DNA from: Icerya purchasi
Taxonomy: Eukaryota > Arthropoda > Insecta > Hemiptera > Monophlebidae
Reading direction: 5' to 3'
Assembly: GCA_039619475.1 (NCBI GenBank)
Contig: CM077115.1
Location: 594,729,643-594,793,642 of the forward strand
Length of the DNA stretch: 64,000 bases
The translations under genes were made by a program, and so were the position numbers. The first letter of the stretch is position 1. Every line of letters begins with the position of its first letter. This document shows positions 47,087 to 59,490 of the stretch, piece after piece. The notes below the pieces were generated by a model that did not search any database, was not told the origin of the DNA, and saw only the letters and a program-made list of their open reading frames with translations.

Positions 47087-50000
47087 GGCTCGCTAACCAA
47101 GAGGGTGCTAAAATTAACTTATATATGTATAAACAAATGCATACACACATACTGTTGTTTCTCATATATGCATTTATACCATACACACACGACACCCCCT
47201 CACAAATCACGCACATTTATTTATATATTTACAACTTATATGAGGTCGTGAGGTCGTTTTCTATTTGGCTTATGTGACTTGCTTAGGTCACTCAGCAGTT
47301 CCTTTACTTATACCATTAGGATGTCCTTCCAATTTGACAGTATATCATGGAGCAGCAGTTGGTGTATCGTCCTTTACAAATTTAACTCCAAGTAATTGCT
47401 CGTTTGCTAAAGACTGCTCCACATTTTTTTCCACACGGTAGCCGAGTCGTTAATATTTTCTGTAATTCCCAGGCCGTCATCTATGCTAATTTTCTAGATC
47501 GAATGGCTGGAATAAAACACAAACCAACGATTTTTCTTAATATAGTTCACGGTGTTGTGCTAATTTGAAAAATAGTCATTATATTAATTTTATTGAACAC
47601 TCATCGATAATTAACGAATACGGGAAAATTCCGGTTTAACGCTGAATCTCTTTTTTTTTTTTTTTCTTTTTAAATTGGTTTAACATATTTTTTAAAACTT
47701 AACGTAATGCATCTAGAACATAAATGATTTTTAGATGGGTGTAAACGTTACGTTATATATCGAGCCTGTGGGTATGCGAAATTAAAAATTAGCTTAATAC
47801 TTACGTCTGATTTTTTTTTTCATTAGAAATTATTTCTCCTATAATATCAGCGCTTATGTTTGGAATTCATTAATTTTTTAAAAATTTATTCAAACGGTAA
47901 AAACTTCCGGATGTAATTATAATAACAATAATAATAGTAATATAGTAATAATCCAAATATAATAAGAAAATATTATTTTATCTGTTTTTTTGTTTTTTTG
48001 TTTTAAGGAGACTATTTTTCTTTTGATTTTTGTGACTGATTAAGTCTACAGTATCCTGTGGCATTTAACCAATTTTGGATTTACTTCCACATGTTAAGTA
48101 TTAATACCTTTTTTTTTTGAAAAATACGCTACCGTTTTTGTTTTATTTATGAATTAATAAATTCAACATTTTCAAGGATTAAATATTACGCGTCAAATTT
48201 ATCGTTATTTTTATAGCAGAGTACTATAAATTGGGAAAGACTTTTTGAAATCGTTACCGTTAATTTAAATGAAAATCATCGTAATTCTACACTATCGGGA
48301 AGTACATTTTACTTCTAACATTGATTTTAGAATATAATGTGACTTATAATTTGGCGCTGTTCCGAAATATTAAATAAGTGTTGTGGATCAACCTCACTGT
48401 TCCGTATTTCAGGTTATATAATGTCCGTAAAATTAGCTTTATAGATACGCGTGACACCGAAAGTCAAACCATCCCCTTCATCAGTTATACCTAGGCAGTT
48501 TTTCGTGAAACACGTATTCCCTGCGACCGCGAATTTCGTATATATATTAATATAAATCAAATTTCGTAAAAAAGCAACTATCAGTCGAAATTAGCGTATG
48601 AAATGGTATACATTCTCATTTAACTTGATTTATCTGGTTCTTTTTTAAATTCATCCAGGCTGTAAAACGCATTTTTAAAAATCTCCGATTTTGACGAGGA
48701 AAAAGTCGTCACGGGAGGCTCTTGAGACTATAAAACTTCTTTATATAGTTAAGTACGAAATATACTTTTGAAAAATTATTTCAGCTGGTCAACTCCGAAA
48801 ACTTGTCGCAATAGTTAACTTCTGGTGTATTTGTCGAAGTAGAATGACAAATATCATCGAGTTCTACTTAGACGAAACACCATCAGAGCTGGTCGACTGT
48901 ATGGTATCGTGGTAAAAAACCGTATTTTAAACATTAAAAATAACTAATAATCGCGGTTAAACTATTAACGCCCAAGTCAAAATCAGAACTACTTATTAAT
49001 ATCGGGGCGGCAGCCATAATTTCCTATCCCCGCTTCGACTTCCATACTAGCTGTAAGTCATGATTTTCAGGATGACGATTTTATACGAATTCAAATTCAG
49101 TGTGATTTTGGTCTGCTTCACATTCTAATAATCCTGCGTTTTCACTAATATTTCTTTCGCATTTCTTCTTTTCAGACCAAAGTAGGTGAATTTAGTATTT
49201 TCCCCAAAGGGAATCCACAATACATATGCACACTTCATTACTAATCAGACAATTCTATTACACAATAAATCACTTTTTGTATAATTTATTAAATCAAATT
49301 CAAACGTTTAAGTTTCAATAATATTCTTTGAGTTTGTTTCCGATTGAATAAAATAACACCACTTGGGATTTTTTTTCAAGATTCCAAACATTTAATACTA
49401 AATTTACATGTATTAATATACTTACTTTGGCTTTCTAGTAATAAAGATAGAAAATTCCCCTGAAAAAAGGCGTTTCTGGCTTGTATTACATATTCAATCT
49501 CTAGATGATTGTTAATAATTTTAATAACTATATATATAATAAACTGACCATACACATTTAATTTTTGAAAAAATTGTTCGCTCTACATCTATATGTATAT
49601 GCACGTATGTATTATACATCTTTTAGCAGCCGCTTTTGTGCTAAACACGGTGACCACGTTTTGACGATCCTTTCGGCTAGACCGAACGGAGACCTATACA
49701 GGTCGACCCTGTTAGTCCTCGCCCGTCATCGACCAAAGTACATTATCCCGACTAATACCCAATACCAGCCCCTCGTAACATCGGTGGGCTGTTTTATACA
49801 GCTGCCCCCCAAAATGAATAGCCGCGTCCGATAAGTGGCTAGGCTGTACGGAAAAAAAAAAATTATCAGCGAACTGCCATTTTATTGAAAATTATTCGTC
49901 ACGAATTGTATACCGTTAAAAAGAAAAAAAAGAAAATAATAATAATAATATTTATGCGGATTTTTTTATATAAAGTTGAATCTGTAAGAATTATCGTAAT

Positions 50001-52642
50001 TTTAATACAATAGCTTAGATTACATTATCTTTTTCTCTGTCTTTTTTCGTAGCATATTATAGTTGTTGTTGGTTGAAGCTTTTTTGATATATATTCACTA
50101 CATAATAACAATGTCACTCGATATTGGAAAGTTTTCCTATTAGATCAAAAATGTTTCCTTTCACAGCTTTTTTATAATTTTTCTAGATAGACTGCGGGGC
50201 TTGTAGGTGTCCGGAAGCAGTCATTTATGTATCTGTGTCTGAAGATCAGATAACAACGTTATCGAAGCGTACGTAACTCGAATGTATGCTCTGTTGGTCA
50301 GGTAAATTAGCCGTATAAATTGTATTCAGACCTGATTTTTTCCTACGTGCTATATGACCGTCTATCGGAGAGGTAAGATTTTAACGATATATACAATATG
50401 AAGGTAAAAGATCTTTTTATTTTGTAAAATAATCGCCGACTTAATCAGAAGACTTCTGTTGAATATCGAGAAGAAGTGCTTCAGTACAATATTATTCATC
50501 GTTTACTCTGTAGACACTTGTTCGATAGTTCGAAATTTTGGCAATATAAAAAAACACTTGCAAAATACCGCGGACTTATTAGATTGTATTTTGAATTAAT
50601 TGAAAAAGTCAAATCTGGATTTTTAAAATAGCGAACGTGTAAGAGTACATTTGTATTCGTATCACAAATGTAACGAAAGTTTCGGAATTTTCAAACGCTG
50701 TCATTAAATAGACGAGTGACTAAATCTTGCTATTTTCATATGACTCTTGCAACGCAATCCTGCATAACACTTACTACATTATCGAACAGTTACCTAATAA
50801 CAGTTAATCATTAAAATTAAGTTTGATATTAAAGTACATTTATATACATACTTTGACATACTGACGTCGATTGTTTCGATTGTTCGATATTTAAAACAAA
50901 TTGTGTTCCTATAAAAAAAATGTCAATAAAACATATGAAAGAAAAAATCACAATCAATTAATATATAAATATTTTCTGACTAGTGTTAAAATGCGTGTAA
51001 AGATATTTCAGTATCAAACTTAATTTCAATATCAACTATATAATTAGATATGCTATAATTAGTTGCGATCGAAACTAATCAGCAAATATTTAGGTATATA
51101 TTAATTAATTGCCTTCTTGTATTTTACAGGTGTTTTATTAAAATTTATTATATTTACACATAGTAGTTCGTCTTAAATATGGAACACAACCTTCGATCAA
51201 ATAGTTTTCCTTGTTTCGAAGGTGTCAGTAGCATAGTGTGTCAGAATTATAAGCTATTAATTTTTAATATTAAACTGTCGGAAACAGCTCTCCCCTCGAA
51301 TAAATTTCCTTTTCCTAATAGTAGTAAATTCATCAATACGACAAGAATGCGCCAAAGTAATTTAATTTTTTTAATCGGCGTTTTCTAGTAAAATATTTAA
51401 TTAATCAAACTTTTTTTTTTTAAAAGTTGAAATATCGTATTATTGCCGGAAATTGAATTTAATTGCGAGCAGTCTCGCTATAATATCGGGCTTTAACGCC
51501 TGTTTCGAACGGTATTAAATATAAATAAATACACATCTCACTCGGGGAATAAGGAAACACGATGATCTAAACGTATGAACACACTCATACATCAAGCATA
51601 CCTAAAGCTATGCTTTTTTTCTTCTTAATTTTATCCGGCGAAATAATCGGGTTATATATACTACATAAGGTGGGAAAACCTCAGTGGCGATGGGGAATAT
51701 AGAATTCGCAAAATGAAATAAAACAACCGTGACGCATTTGGGAGTTGCCTATTGCATTTGCTTTTTTCCTATGTGTGTGTGTGCGCGCGCGTGTCTTTAT
51801 TATTTATGTTTATTCTGTTAAACCGCAACAATTGATTGTTGATTTATTATTAATATTCGTATTTTCAATACATTAACAAATGTATATTGGATAATTCTTA
51901 ATGGAGCCGGGCATATCGGAATCCATTGATACCCGAATAATACTCGTAATTGTTCACCTTAATTTCTCCCAATCGTACTAACAAAGAAAGCTTTTTAACA
52001 GTTGCGGTATTCATTATTCTGTGGAGGATGGTCATTGGCCAACCCCTCTAGTAAAACTTATACAGGCTTCACAAAAAAAAAAAAAAAAAAAAAAAAAACC
52101 ATCTACACGATATAGTATCGCTCTGTTTGTGTTGCTCCTCAATAATAACTATTTCAACGGCTTTCCTGTTTCCTTTTTTATAGACCCGTGTCTCAACATT
52201 AAACTAAACATTTCGTAAACGCTCTAGCTTTATTTAACAAGTTTGATACTAAAGAAAATAGTTTATGAACAACACTGTGGCATGACTTTTTCATCAGAGA
52301 AATAGTCGACCTATCTTCATATTGAGGCTGTCATCTGCATTACCTGACACTATTTCTTCCACGTACATAATATTAGAATACATTACTCTTTTATATTTTG
52401 TACACAAATAATCGGATTTAAACGGAAAATCGTAATAGGATTAGTATGTGTCTTCGACTTGGCGCCACGAGCAATAGTTAAAATGTATTATCGCGAAACA
52501 TATAACGGAAACCCCGAATGAACGAAAAACAAATAACAAAATAATATTGTTTCGGAGGCATCTTTTATTTACTAACCGAAGAAATTTGAAAACATTTTTT
52601 TTTTAATTTTCGAAAAATTACTTATCATATCTATACGTAAAT
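47086..52642. other. AT-rich noncoding stretch
   Basis: No gene is recognised. Features seen: a CA-rich simple tract near 47145-47215, a short GC-richer island at 49620-49850 with a 89-codon frame of no known family, a GT/GC alternating tract at 51771-51795, and a poly-A run at 52072-52098. Confidence 0.5.
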
Positions 52643-53001
52643 ATTAATTACAACGTAATTCTTAGGCTACCCCCCATTCGAAAAAATGTCCCAATTTTAT
52701 GTAACGTTTGTTATATTTTGTAGGATTTTTGTTATTGTTATTTAAAAAATGTCACAATTTTATGTAATGAAATATGTAACGAAAAATGAAACGAAAAAAT
52801 GTCTTAATTTTATATAACGGAAGGTAAATGTTAGAATAGGACTTTTGTGGTTATGTTATTTTCTTTTTGTGTTGATGCCGGTAAGAATTACATTGTAAAT
52901 TTTGATCATTTTATACAAAGTATAGAAGAGAAAGAGACAGAAATGAAAGCAAGAGGGGTCGAGGGGCACAGCCCCTTGCGAGGCCAAAATGGCCGAGTTT
53001 A
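52643..53001 (+). repeat. family-A interspersed repeat, copy 6 (near full length)
   Basis: Starts TTAATTACAACGTAATTCTT AGGCTACCCCCC and ends GAGGGGCACAGCCCCTTGCG followed by AGGCCAAAATGGCCGAGTT. The order of inner blocks is ATGTCCCAATTTTATGTAAC, 'tgtaggatttttgttattg', 'atgtaatgaaatatgtaacg', 'tgttgatgccggtaagaattac' and 'gaagagaaagagacagaaatg'. It is followed by TA tracts (53003-53015 and 53071-53090). Confidence 0.92.
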
Positions 53002-53015
53002 TATGTATATATATA

Positions 53016-55449
53016 TTTGTTATATAGAAATGTACACGTTCAAAATTAAAAAAATCTTGTTGGTCTTTCTTATATATATATATATATATAAAAAAAAAAA
53101 AAAGAGAACCCAATAATTTCCATGCTGAATGAGTAGAATCGAGAGATAAATAGTTCCAATGACCGAGCAGTGCGTAAAACAGTGTCGTTGTAATTAACTT
53201 GAACATTTTCACAGATTGAATCCGTTGCGGGAAGAAAAATCTTTGGTAGTATAAAATGGTTTTACTACTTCGCGATACACAATGAGATTATTTTACGGTG
53301 GATTTCTGTTTTTTTTTCCGATTGCTCTTATTAATTCAACCACGACCTTGAAAGTGCGCTGAATATTGATTTTTACCGAGACGGCCATTTCTTCAAGAGA
53401 CTCGTTAAGATTTTTCGTTATAAAATTGACTGAAACCTTCTCTTTTATCGGGGAATAAGCGAAAATCAATTGTAGAAGAGAAGAAATATTTCAGCTTACT
53501 TGACAGTAAATGTTAAAGATGATCGAATCAAAATGCCGAAATTAGGTTGATGTATTTATAGGTACGCACTCTACATGTAAGAGGACTGCAATTATATTCT
53601 AGTGAATATACCAATAGCGCTAGCCAGAAAAAGTGCAGCTGTTCGAGGAGGTGCTACCACTACAGATTCAACAATCAAAAATGGTCGCAGCATTCGAGAC
53701 TAACAATTTAGGGTTCCAACCCCTAACTATTTTTTACAACTTACTTAGCGCGCAACTGGACGTATTTTATTATATATATATGGCTGCGGCGAAACTCCAC
53801 CGACAATGCGGATCATAATTATCCAAACGGCGACAATGTAGAATTATTATTATTATTATTATTATTTTTTTTGGGCAAGTATGCCCGTATTTTACTGACT
53901 TGAGGAGAATAAAAATACGAAAAATATTAGATTCAACTAAAAACCAAAAGCGACAAGTGGCGATCGCAAGTGCTGGCGAAAAGAAATGGCAGATATAGGT
54001 GAATAAATCGGAAATCATGTACAACATCTTCCGACGGTGGCTCGCATAGAAACAAAAAATATCGTCTGTGTTGTTTTATTCGAAACTAATAAAAAAAATT
54101 TTATACTTCCCCGAATATATTATTTGTCATTCGTATTTATTTAATTTTTTGTTGTGCAATTTTTTGCATTTTACGATTATTTAATTCTTTCACAGTATAC
54201 AATCCTGATCCGTATTTCGAAAAGTACTTGCAATAATTATCGATTTTCATATGAATTTTCTAAAAATCGGTACTTATCGTTTATCTTGGATTATCAATTA
54301 TCCGAAATAGATAAATCGCACCATCATTTAATATTTGCCTATTTTTCGCAGATCATTTTAAGGATTTAGTCTTAGAATTTCTTTTCCTCGTCCTATTTTT
54401 GATTTTATATAATATTTGCACGTTACGATAGAAAATTGAAAGATAGTTGTTACATACAAACAGTATTAAATAACGTTTAGTTGAGGTAGACCCGTAAGAA
54501 ACGTCTACCAGGTGACCTTTTAATTCCGATTTTACGCCGTTCCATGTACACGCCATTACGTCTAGAATATTTACATTTGATGGGTTTAGAACGATGCGAT
54601 CAAATATTATCGATAGTAAAATATTCGTCGGATTTTTCCTAATTAGTAAATATTCACGTATCGAGGAAAGTCCTTCCTTCTCCGCTACTCAACATGAAAC
54701 TCTTCATTCGGCGGCTGGGGGACCTCTCGTTAATCTTTGTCACATATTTAAAAATTTCCAACACGTATATTTTTCGCAATTGATGTTTTTGTCCAATAAT
54801 TATTGTTTAATTTAGTTTTCTTAATAAATTGCTGTTTAGAACGTACACTAAACATTTATAATTTCACAAAATCCGCAACCCTTAAATTCGTTGCGATTTT
54901 GTCACATTTGAAGTTATAATTTTTAAAATAACATGTATATACCGAATATCGGGCAATTCGTCAAAAACGAAAATTTTTTAAAATCCAGTCGACCGGAAAC
55001 GAAGAGACACAAAATCGATCAAGAGTAATTTTGGACATACCGGTAATGGACAAAAACAATTATCATTTAACTTTATCAGAAAAACGTATTGAAATTGTTT
55101 GTATAATCACCGAAATGTCTCAAAAACATAATCTCGTGATTGTGATTTGTAATACACCATGGCTGACTGTGTTTCCGAAACATGCCGGTAATTATATAAA
55201 TAATTGTAATATATTTTTCTGAAAAAGTTTAATGTTTTTTCAAATTCGAATCATCACAAAAGTCACAAAGAGTTTTTTTTATTACAAAGTAATTACCGTT
55301 GTAAAAACTACTTTTTTCGTATTACTTTTCCCTAATATAAGTTATATAAAAGGTAATATTAAAAAATTTTAAAACCTTATTTAATTCTTTTTTTTTTTTC
55401 AATAAAAATTAAAAAATACAGCTTTTCAATATTTTGTTATTTTACCATG
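53016..55449. other. AT-rich noncoding stretch
   Basis: (TA)n/(A)n at 53071-53104 and a (ATT)n run at 53840-53865. No gene is recognised. Confidence 0.55.
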
Positions 55450-56435
55450 AAATTCAAACGGGTCGACGTGTTTTATATTATGTACTTCGAAATTTAAATT
55501 TTTTTTTATTTTATCCGGAATTGTAAAGATTATTTCTCTTTTTTTGGGGGGGGGGAAGATGTTTATCACCGCATAACAAAAAATGGTCTTCACGTTTCAT
55601 ATTTAATTAAAGATTGTCGATCTTTCTACAACCTGTCTATCGTGATCATACAAAAAGTTTCGCTCAACTAAACAGCACACACAGGCATAATTTTGGAGTT
55701 TTGGAGGCGTCGAGTTATATTCGCACGGTGATATCGGATAATTACACATTTAAGAGAACATATTCACTCATATCTTTCAACCCTCCGTTCCAAGTATTTT
55801 ATTAAAATTAATTTATTACCATAAAGTAGCAACAGCAAACTACAGTATTTGAATAATGATTTCAAATTTAAGTATAAATAACATTCCCGGCAGCAATTAG
55901 TAAAAATTCTTTTGCAGGATTGTAAAAACTAATAGAAAACACCACTGTTGTTTTTTTTAAATCTTCGCAATGAATAGAGTAATTAGGCTAGGAGCGTGAC
56001 TTTATGTTAATATCTTGTCGTGGAGGTTTAATGATTTCAGTAACGCAAACAGCGAAGTAAACACAGTAAACGTGGTGCATAATTAATAAAATGTTTTATC
56101 ATGAGTTTATCAGTTACCATGGTAATCATTTTATTTATATTTTTACGTTTAATTTAGATTTTTATCATGGAGTAATCGTTTTATTTTAAATTTTATAAAA
56201 ATTGCATTTTTTTTCATTCATCCCATATGCATTTACCACTGGTCGCATCTCAACTACTTAAAACGTCATATTTCGTGAAAGAAAATGAATAGAAAACTCA
56301 GCTGTACCTTAAAACCTTTGTTCGGGCAACACGAATACACCCTGATAATTTTAACATGATCCGTCCAGCGGTACAGGAACGCATACAGGACAAACATAAA
56401 AAATTTAATTTTTTATATATATACATATATACCGA
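55450..56435. mobile_element. family-E interspersed element, copy 2 (partial)
   Basis: Bases 55450-55835 follow the copy at 25655-26020 block by block ('agatgtttatcaccgcataacaaaaaatgg', 'cgctcaactaaacagcacacacagg', 'cactcatatctttcaacc', 'ttttattaaaattaatttatta'). An end-like 'caggacaaacataaaaaattta' precedes a TA-rich tract at ~56415, paralleling copy 1. The OTU-coding part is not present. A run of ten G at 55544-55553 is unique to this copy. Confidence 0.6.
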
Positions 56436-56781
56436 TTTTCACATTAAAGGATGGGCGGAAATTTTTTATTTTTAGTTTTCTTTAATCTAGAATTTAATCT
56501 CACAAACATTTTATTTCAATTTTTTCATTTACTACTAATTTAATTAATTTTTTTACCTATGCCGGTAAATGTTCTATTCGGATTTTTTGTTTTTTTGTAT
56601 GAAGGAATGTAATAAAATACTATCGCTCCGTATTCAACGATAATCTCGGAAAATCTGACAATCACAAAATATTTAATTGCAAGTAGCGTGAAAGTGAGAA
56701 TAAATATATATGAGAACATATCTTCCCGTTTTCCGAATACAGCAAAATGCCTCTCGTACTTTTATTTGTATCATTTTTTTT

Positions 56782-56817
<36 letters not shown>

Positions 56818-58257
56818 ATTATAATATGAAATTGGAATGCTTCAACGTTTTACTTCAATATGTTTTTTATCCAAATTTTTTATATTGTACAGATTTTATT
56901 TAAACTTTTGCAAATTTCTTTAACTTATTCGATAAACGTTATTTTTTTTTTTTTTGCAAAAAGGAACTTAACGGGGTATAATATCGGCTTGCTCGGAACA
57001 TCTAACGACCAAAATATCGTCCAACGAGAAGTAAAACACGGACACATTAAAAACAAAATATCCGATGCTCCGTTACGAAACGAAATAATTAAACTTACAT
57101 TTAAAGCATTAAAAAACTTGATGTATAAATAAATTACAAATTAGGAATATAAAAAAAAAAAAAAAAAAAAGGAATTATATTTGACAAATTTGTAATCCGT
57201 AATCATGACATTGAATATTTAAAATTAAATAATTAATAGTGTATGCATTTAGCATTTTAATATGTGTGTGAAAAAGTGGAAATGTTTAAATTAAATCAAA
57301 TGTAAATTAAGTATAATTTTAAATGAACGAAACACAAATAAAATAAGAGTAATTACGTTATATAGCGAATAAACTATATTTGACAATTAATAATGTAACA
57401 CATTTATAATTATTTATATACTTATTTTTCGAAATTGAATAAATTACGCTCTATGATTATTTTTGTTATTTTCCAATTTGTTTTTTTTTTTTTTTTATTT
57501 CTTATAATGCTATATAATTAAACTTGTTTTAACATTTTATTAAATCTAATTGGCCGTCATTTTGGTATGGTATTTCTAATTTACACATATTATTATGAAG
57601 TTTTAATGCGTAAGTTTATTTGTTTTTTTCGTAATAGAACATCTTAATCGCTCAATTTCCTGTAATTCGCTTATGAAAGTTTACGTAAAATTAAAATAAT
57701 AATTTTTCTAAAATTTTTAATAGTGTAATAGTCCTAAGTCACTTTTATACTAGATTTTTAATCAATCTGTAATGTGCGCTCGTGTTTTATTTGTGGCACA
57801 CATATTGCTTTTTTTTTGTTTGTTTTTGTTTTCGTAGTTACATATTTTTGAGCGATTTTTATTTTTATTTGTAATTAGGGTCGGACATTTTAACAATCAT
57901 TTATCAGACGATTGGAAAAATGAAAAACCAGCTGCTAGATTCGCGTGTAATCAACGAAAAATAGCTATATTTTTTAGAATTTGCCGCCATTAAGAAGTTT
58001 CATAATTTCCTTTCGGTAAAAATTGCTCGAAAATTTCGTTAAATAACCGAAATCAATATAAAAATCTCCCGCCATTTCCATGTATTTATGTAATCTTTAC
58101 ATGTTCAGCAATTTGAGAATCAGGACAATCATCATTTTGCGCCATGATCTCAATCTACTAATATTCATTCCGATACAGATTTTATAAACAACAACAATAT
58201 CAATATCGACTTTATTCCCGCTGATGGAAACAGCAAATTGAAAAATCCTTCGCTAAT
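56436..58257. other. AT-rich noncoding stretch
   Basis: Contains a poly-T run of ~40 (56773-56813, with one C) and a poly-A run of ~21 (57151-57171). A 90-codon frame at 56860-57132 (+) ends 19 bases before that poly-A, but it starts in simple sequence and matches nothing I know. Confidence 0.5.
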
Positions 58258-58502
58258 TTGTTTTTTTTATTTTATTTTTTTATTTATTTTTATTTTATTT
58301 TTTTATTTATTTTTATTTTATTTTTTTATTTATTTTTATTTTATTTTTTATTTGTTTTTATTTTATTTTTTTATTTATTTTTATTTTATTTTTTATTTGT
58401 TTTTATTTTATTTTTTTATTTATTTTTATTTTATTTTTTTATTTATTTTTATTTTATTTTTTATTTGTTTTTATTTTATTTTTTTATTTATTTTTATTTA
58501 TG
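58258..58502 (+). repeat. T-rich minisatellite, period 22-23 bp
   Basis: Units of seven T, then ATTT, ATTTTT, ATTTTA, repeated about ten times. Some units read TTTTTTATTTGTTTTTATTT with G replacing A. The F/I/Y/L-rich frames over it are repeat artefacts. Confidence 0.95.
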
Positions 58503-59379
58503 CCTCTCCACCTCGGTTAGACTCCGGGCCGTGTATAATATCTAGACTACTACGACCCAAGAGTTTTCGGTGATCGACCATTTGATGATCTGTCATGTAA
58601 TTTCTCGTGCTCGATTCATCCTCTAGTGTGGCATTTAATTAACTCATTGAAAATAACGATTTAATTCTTCTTAAAATGTCAAACATTTGCAAGAGAAGAG
58701 GTGCGATTCACTCACATTTTTCTTACCTGCTCATGCTTCGATGAACTACTTTAATCCGTTCTTCGATGGTCGCGGGATACATTTGATCACAATAATCGTT
58801 TCTTTACTTGATTATCGCGAGTTTGAATCCTCAGTTACAACATTGGACGGTATCGGGACAGCGTGTTTGTTCCCCCACTTACTAGCACTATGTATATATT
58901 TTTAACCAGTATGTCCATTCTTCCAGCATTGACGAATGTGTCTTATTATCACGTTCTACAGATCGACTATGAAATGAGCGCGACCAAAACAGATTCGTCC
59001 TTTTACTTCATCTGAAATATCTTTTAAACGCTGTATAATCCTCGCTTAATTGGTCACGGTGGCGGCACCGTTTTACATTATGTACACTCATAATAACCAG
59101 AAAACCCTGAAAACACTTCGTGTATCAGTTTTGTTTCACAAAATCAGTGAACAAGGCGAAAAGTCGATTTCCCTTTTTTTTTTATTTCCGTTTCAAGTAA
59201 TATATATCTATTCGGTAGTACTCGCATGATGAAATTGAATGTAACAATCAAGTTTAACGTCACTGTAGCGAACGAACCTTACATTTACATCGTTCGACAC
59301 ATTGATTTTAACAATAATGATTGTGATATAGTAACCGGCATGAGGTGTACGCAGTAAATCGCGCTAATTAATGATTACT
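58503..59379. other. noncoding stretch without recognised features
   Basis: Moderately AT-rich; nothing recognised on either strand. Confidence 0.5.
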
Positions 59380-59490
59380 TCACCTTTAGCTGTAGGCATT
59401 AACCTAGCAAAAGTGTGAAATTTATTATTTCCTCTGCAACGGGATTTGAACCAGGACAACGTTTCTAATCCTGCTCCCTTTTACCTCGCT
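59380..59490 (-). repeat. tRNA-derived SINE-like copy 2
   Basis: On the minus strand GGTTCAAATCC (59442-59452) is a full match to the tRNA B-box consensus GGTTCRANTCC. It is followed by CGTTGCAGAGGAAATAATAA, ATTTCAC and TAGGTTAATG. The order parallels 24100-24160 (CTGCCACACATGGAAATTT.., AATTTCAC, GAGTTAATG). A tRNA cloverleaf cannot be closed around it, so it is a repeat, not a tRNA gene. Confidence 0.5.

Noticed and set aside
49565..49834. 89-codon frame in a small GC-richer island
   Set aside because: No domain, no conserved motif, no splice or start context that supports a gene.
52856..53212. 118-codon minus frame sharing a segment with a frame at 35725-35913
   Set aside because: The similarity comes from both lying in family-A repeat copies, not from a protein family.
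56860..57132. 90-codon frame ending just before a poly-A run, like a processed retrocopy
   Set aside because: No recognisable protein, begins in simple sequence and has no visible target duplication.
58238..58573. Two overlapping F/I/Y/L-rich frames resembling membrane proteins
   Set aside because: Both read a 22-23-bp T-rich minisatellite.
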